In this document: positions 63,654 through 64,000 of the stretch, one piece after another
Numbering within the stretch: the first letter of the stretch is position 1
How the letters are laid out: every line of letters starts with the position of its first letter
NCBI RefSeq assembly: GCF_900109575.1
Contig: NZ_FOAF01000003.1
Location: 434,001 to 498,000 of the forward strand
From: Olivibacter domesticus
GTDB lineage: Bacteria; Bacteroidota; Bacteroidia; Sphingobacteriales; Sphingobacteriaceae
Length of the DNA: 64,000 bases
Direction: 5' to 3'
The notes under the pieces: model-generated
Told to the model about the DNA's origin: nothing
What the model saw: only the letters and a program-made list of their open reading frames with translations
Database searches by the model: none
Program-made: the position numbers and the translations under genes

Positions 63654-63685
63654 ATGAAACAAAAACTACTCAGTTTCTTTCTTGT
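63645..63685 (+). repeat. 41-nt segment identical in both susC genes (copy 2)
   Basis: Identical to 58353-58393, from 9 nt before the ATG through codon 10 and beyond. Confidence 0.85.
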
Positions 63686-64000
63686 ATGCACCATGCTGAT
63701 TGGTACGGCATATGCACAGGAAAGGACAATTAGCGGAAAAGTGACTTCCCTATCTGATGGAGAGCCGCTTCCAGGGGTCTCAGTGTTAGTTACAGGAACC
63801 ACTTCTGGAACTACCACTGACGACAAGGGATTATTTACCCTAGATGTCCCCAGTAATGCAAGCTCTATTACCTTAACTTACATTGGGTTTGTTAAACAAA
63901 CTATCGAAATCGGAAATAGAAACCGTATCGATGTAGTACTTGCAGAGGATGCACAAGCCTTAAGTGAGGTTGTGGTAACCGCTTTGGGTATATCACGTCA
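63654..64000 (+). CDS. Second SusC/RagA family protein, N-terminal part cut by window end
   Basis: The first 115 codons of another SusC-type TonB-linked protein are present: signal peptide (MKQKLLSFFLVCTMLIGTAYAQ), the CarboxypepD_reg-like domain (ISGKVTSLSDGEPLPGVSVL, TLTYIGFVKQTIEIG) and the VVVTALGIS motif that begins the plug. The frame runs to the last base of the window, so the gene continues beyond it. It is about 75 percent similar by eye to the start of the first SusC, which suggests a tandem duplication of nutrient-uptake systems. Confidence 0.92.
   Translation, partial: MKQKLLSFFLVCTMLIGTAYAQERTISGKVTSLSDGEPLPGVSVLVTGTTSGTTTDDKGLFTLDVPSNASSITLTYIGFVKQTIEIGNRNRIDVVLAEDAQALSEVVVTALGISR

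Overview
The window reads as a chromosomal segment of a Bacteroidota bacterium, most likely order Sphingobacteriales (Sphingobacteriaceae-like). Base composition is moderately AT-rich by eye. Several genes carry the Bacteroidota promoter pattern (TTTG or TTG, 18-20 bp, TAnnTTTG) and Shine-Dalgarno motifs are absent. Family-level markers agree: a SusC/SusD pair followed by a second SusC start, a DUF4292 lipoprotein, a SusD_like-2 protein, a tiny Lys/Arg-rich protein in front of RNase G, and the four-gene ligase-associated DNA repair cluster. No rRNA, tRNA, CRISPR array, insertion sequence or prophage was seen.

Layout. 1-8.2 kb: PafA-like alkaline phosphatase, pyruvate dehydrogenase E2 and E1-alpha (all minus), an NlpC/P60 hydrolase and a phosphoribosyltransferase (plus), a LysM lytic transglycosylase and TatA (minus). 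8.4-13.9 kb: a minus-strand envelope cluster (flippase, TPR protein, DUF4292 lipoprotein, degenerate LytM/EnvC-like protein). 13.9-18.1 kb: acylphosphatase, amidohydrolase, RlmN, ComF-like protein and a small XRE regulator. 18.3-26.0 kb: GlyA, ScpA, Dxs, AspS, SSB, MutY. 26.5-31.6 kb: HU, TPR protein, a 29-residue basic protein, RNase E/G, RadA and a small exported protein of unknown function. 31.7-37.5 kb: an RND adaptor followed by one 1522-codon ORF that joins an RND permease to its outer-membrane channel. 37.6-43.8 kb: CarB without the usual C-terminal allosteric domain, PnuC plus an NadR-like kinase, TerC, polyprenyl diphosphate synthase. 44.0-50.2 kb: a signalling operon (REC-histidine kinase, large hybrid kinase, a decayed receiver gene, CheR). 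50.4-56.6 kb: a small membrane protein and the DNA repair operon (exonuclease, ligase, helicase, phosphoesterase). 56.7-64 kb: DapF, a long AT-rich spacer, SusC, SusD and the start of a second SusC cut by the window end.

Most of the window is housekeeping. The items most worth a second look are the permease/outer-membrane-channel fusion with an internal lipoprotein signal and an A8 tract at the junction; the receiver-domain fossil at 44.8-45.0 kb; the shared hairpin leader and 41-nt identical start region of the two susC genes; three genes whose -7 box ends exactly 4 nt before the start codon (possible leaderless mRNAs); and the 29-codon gene before rng, which may encode the Bacteroidota ribosomal protein bL38.
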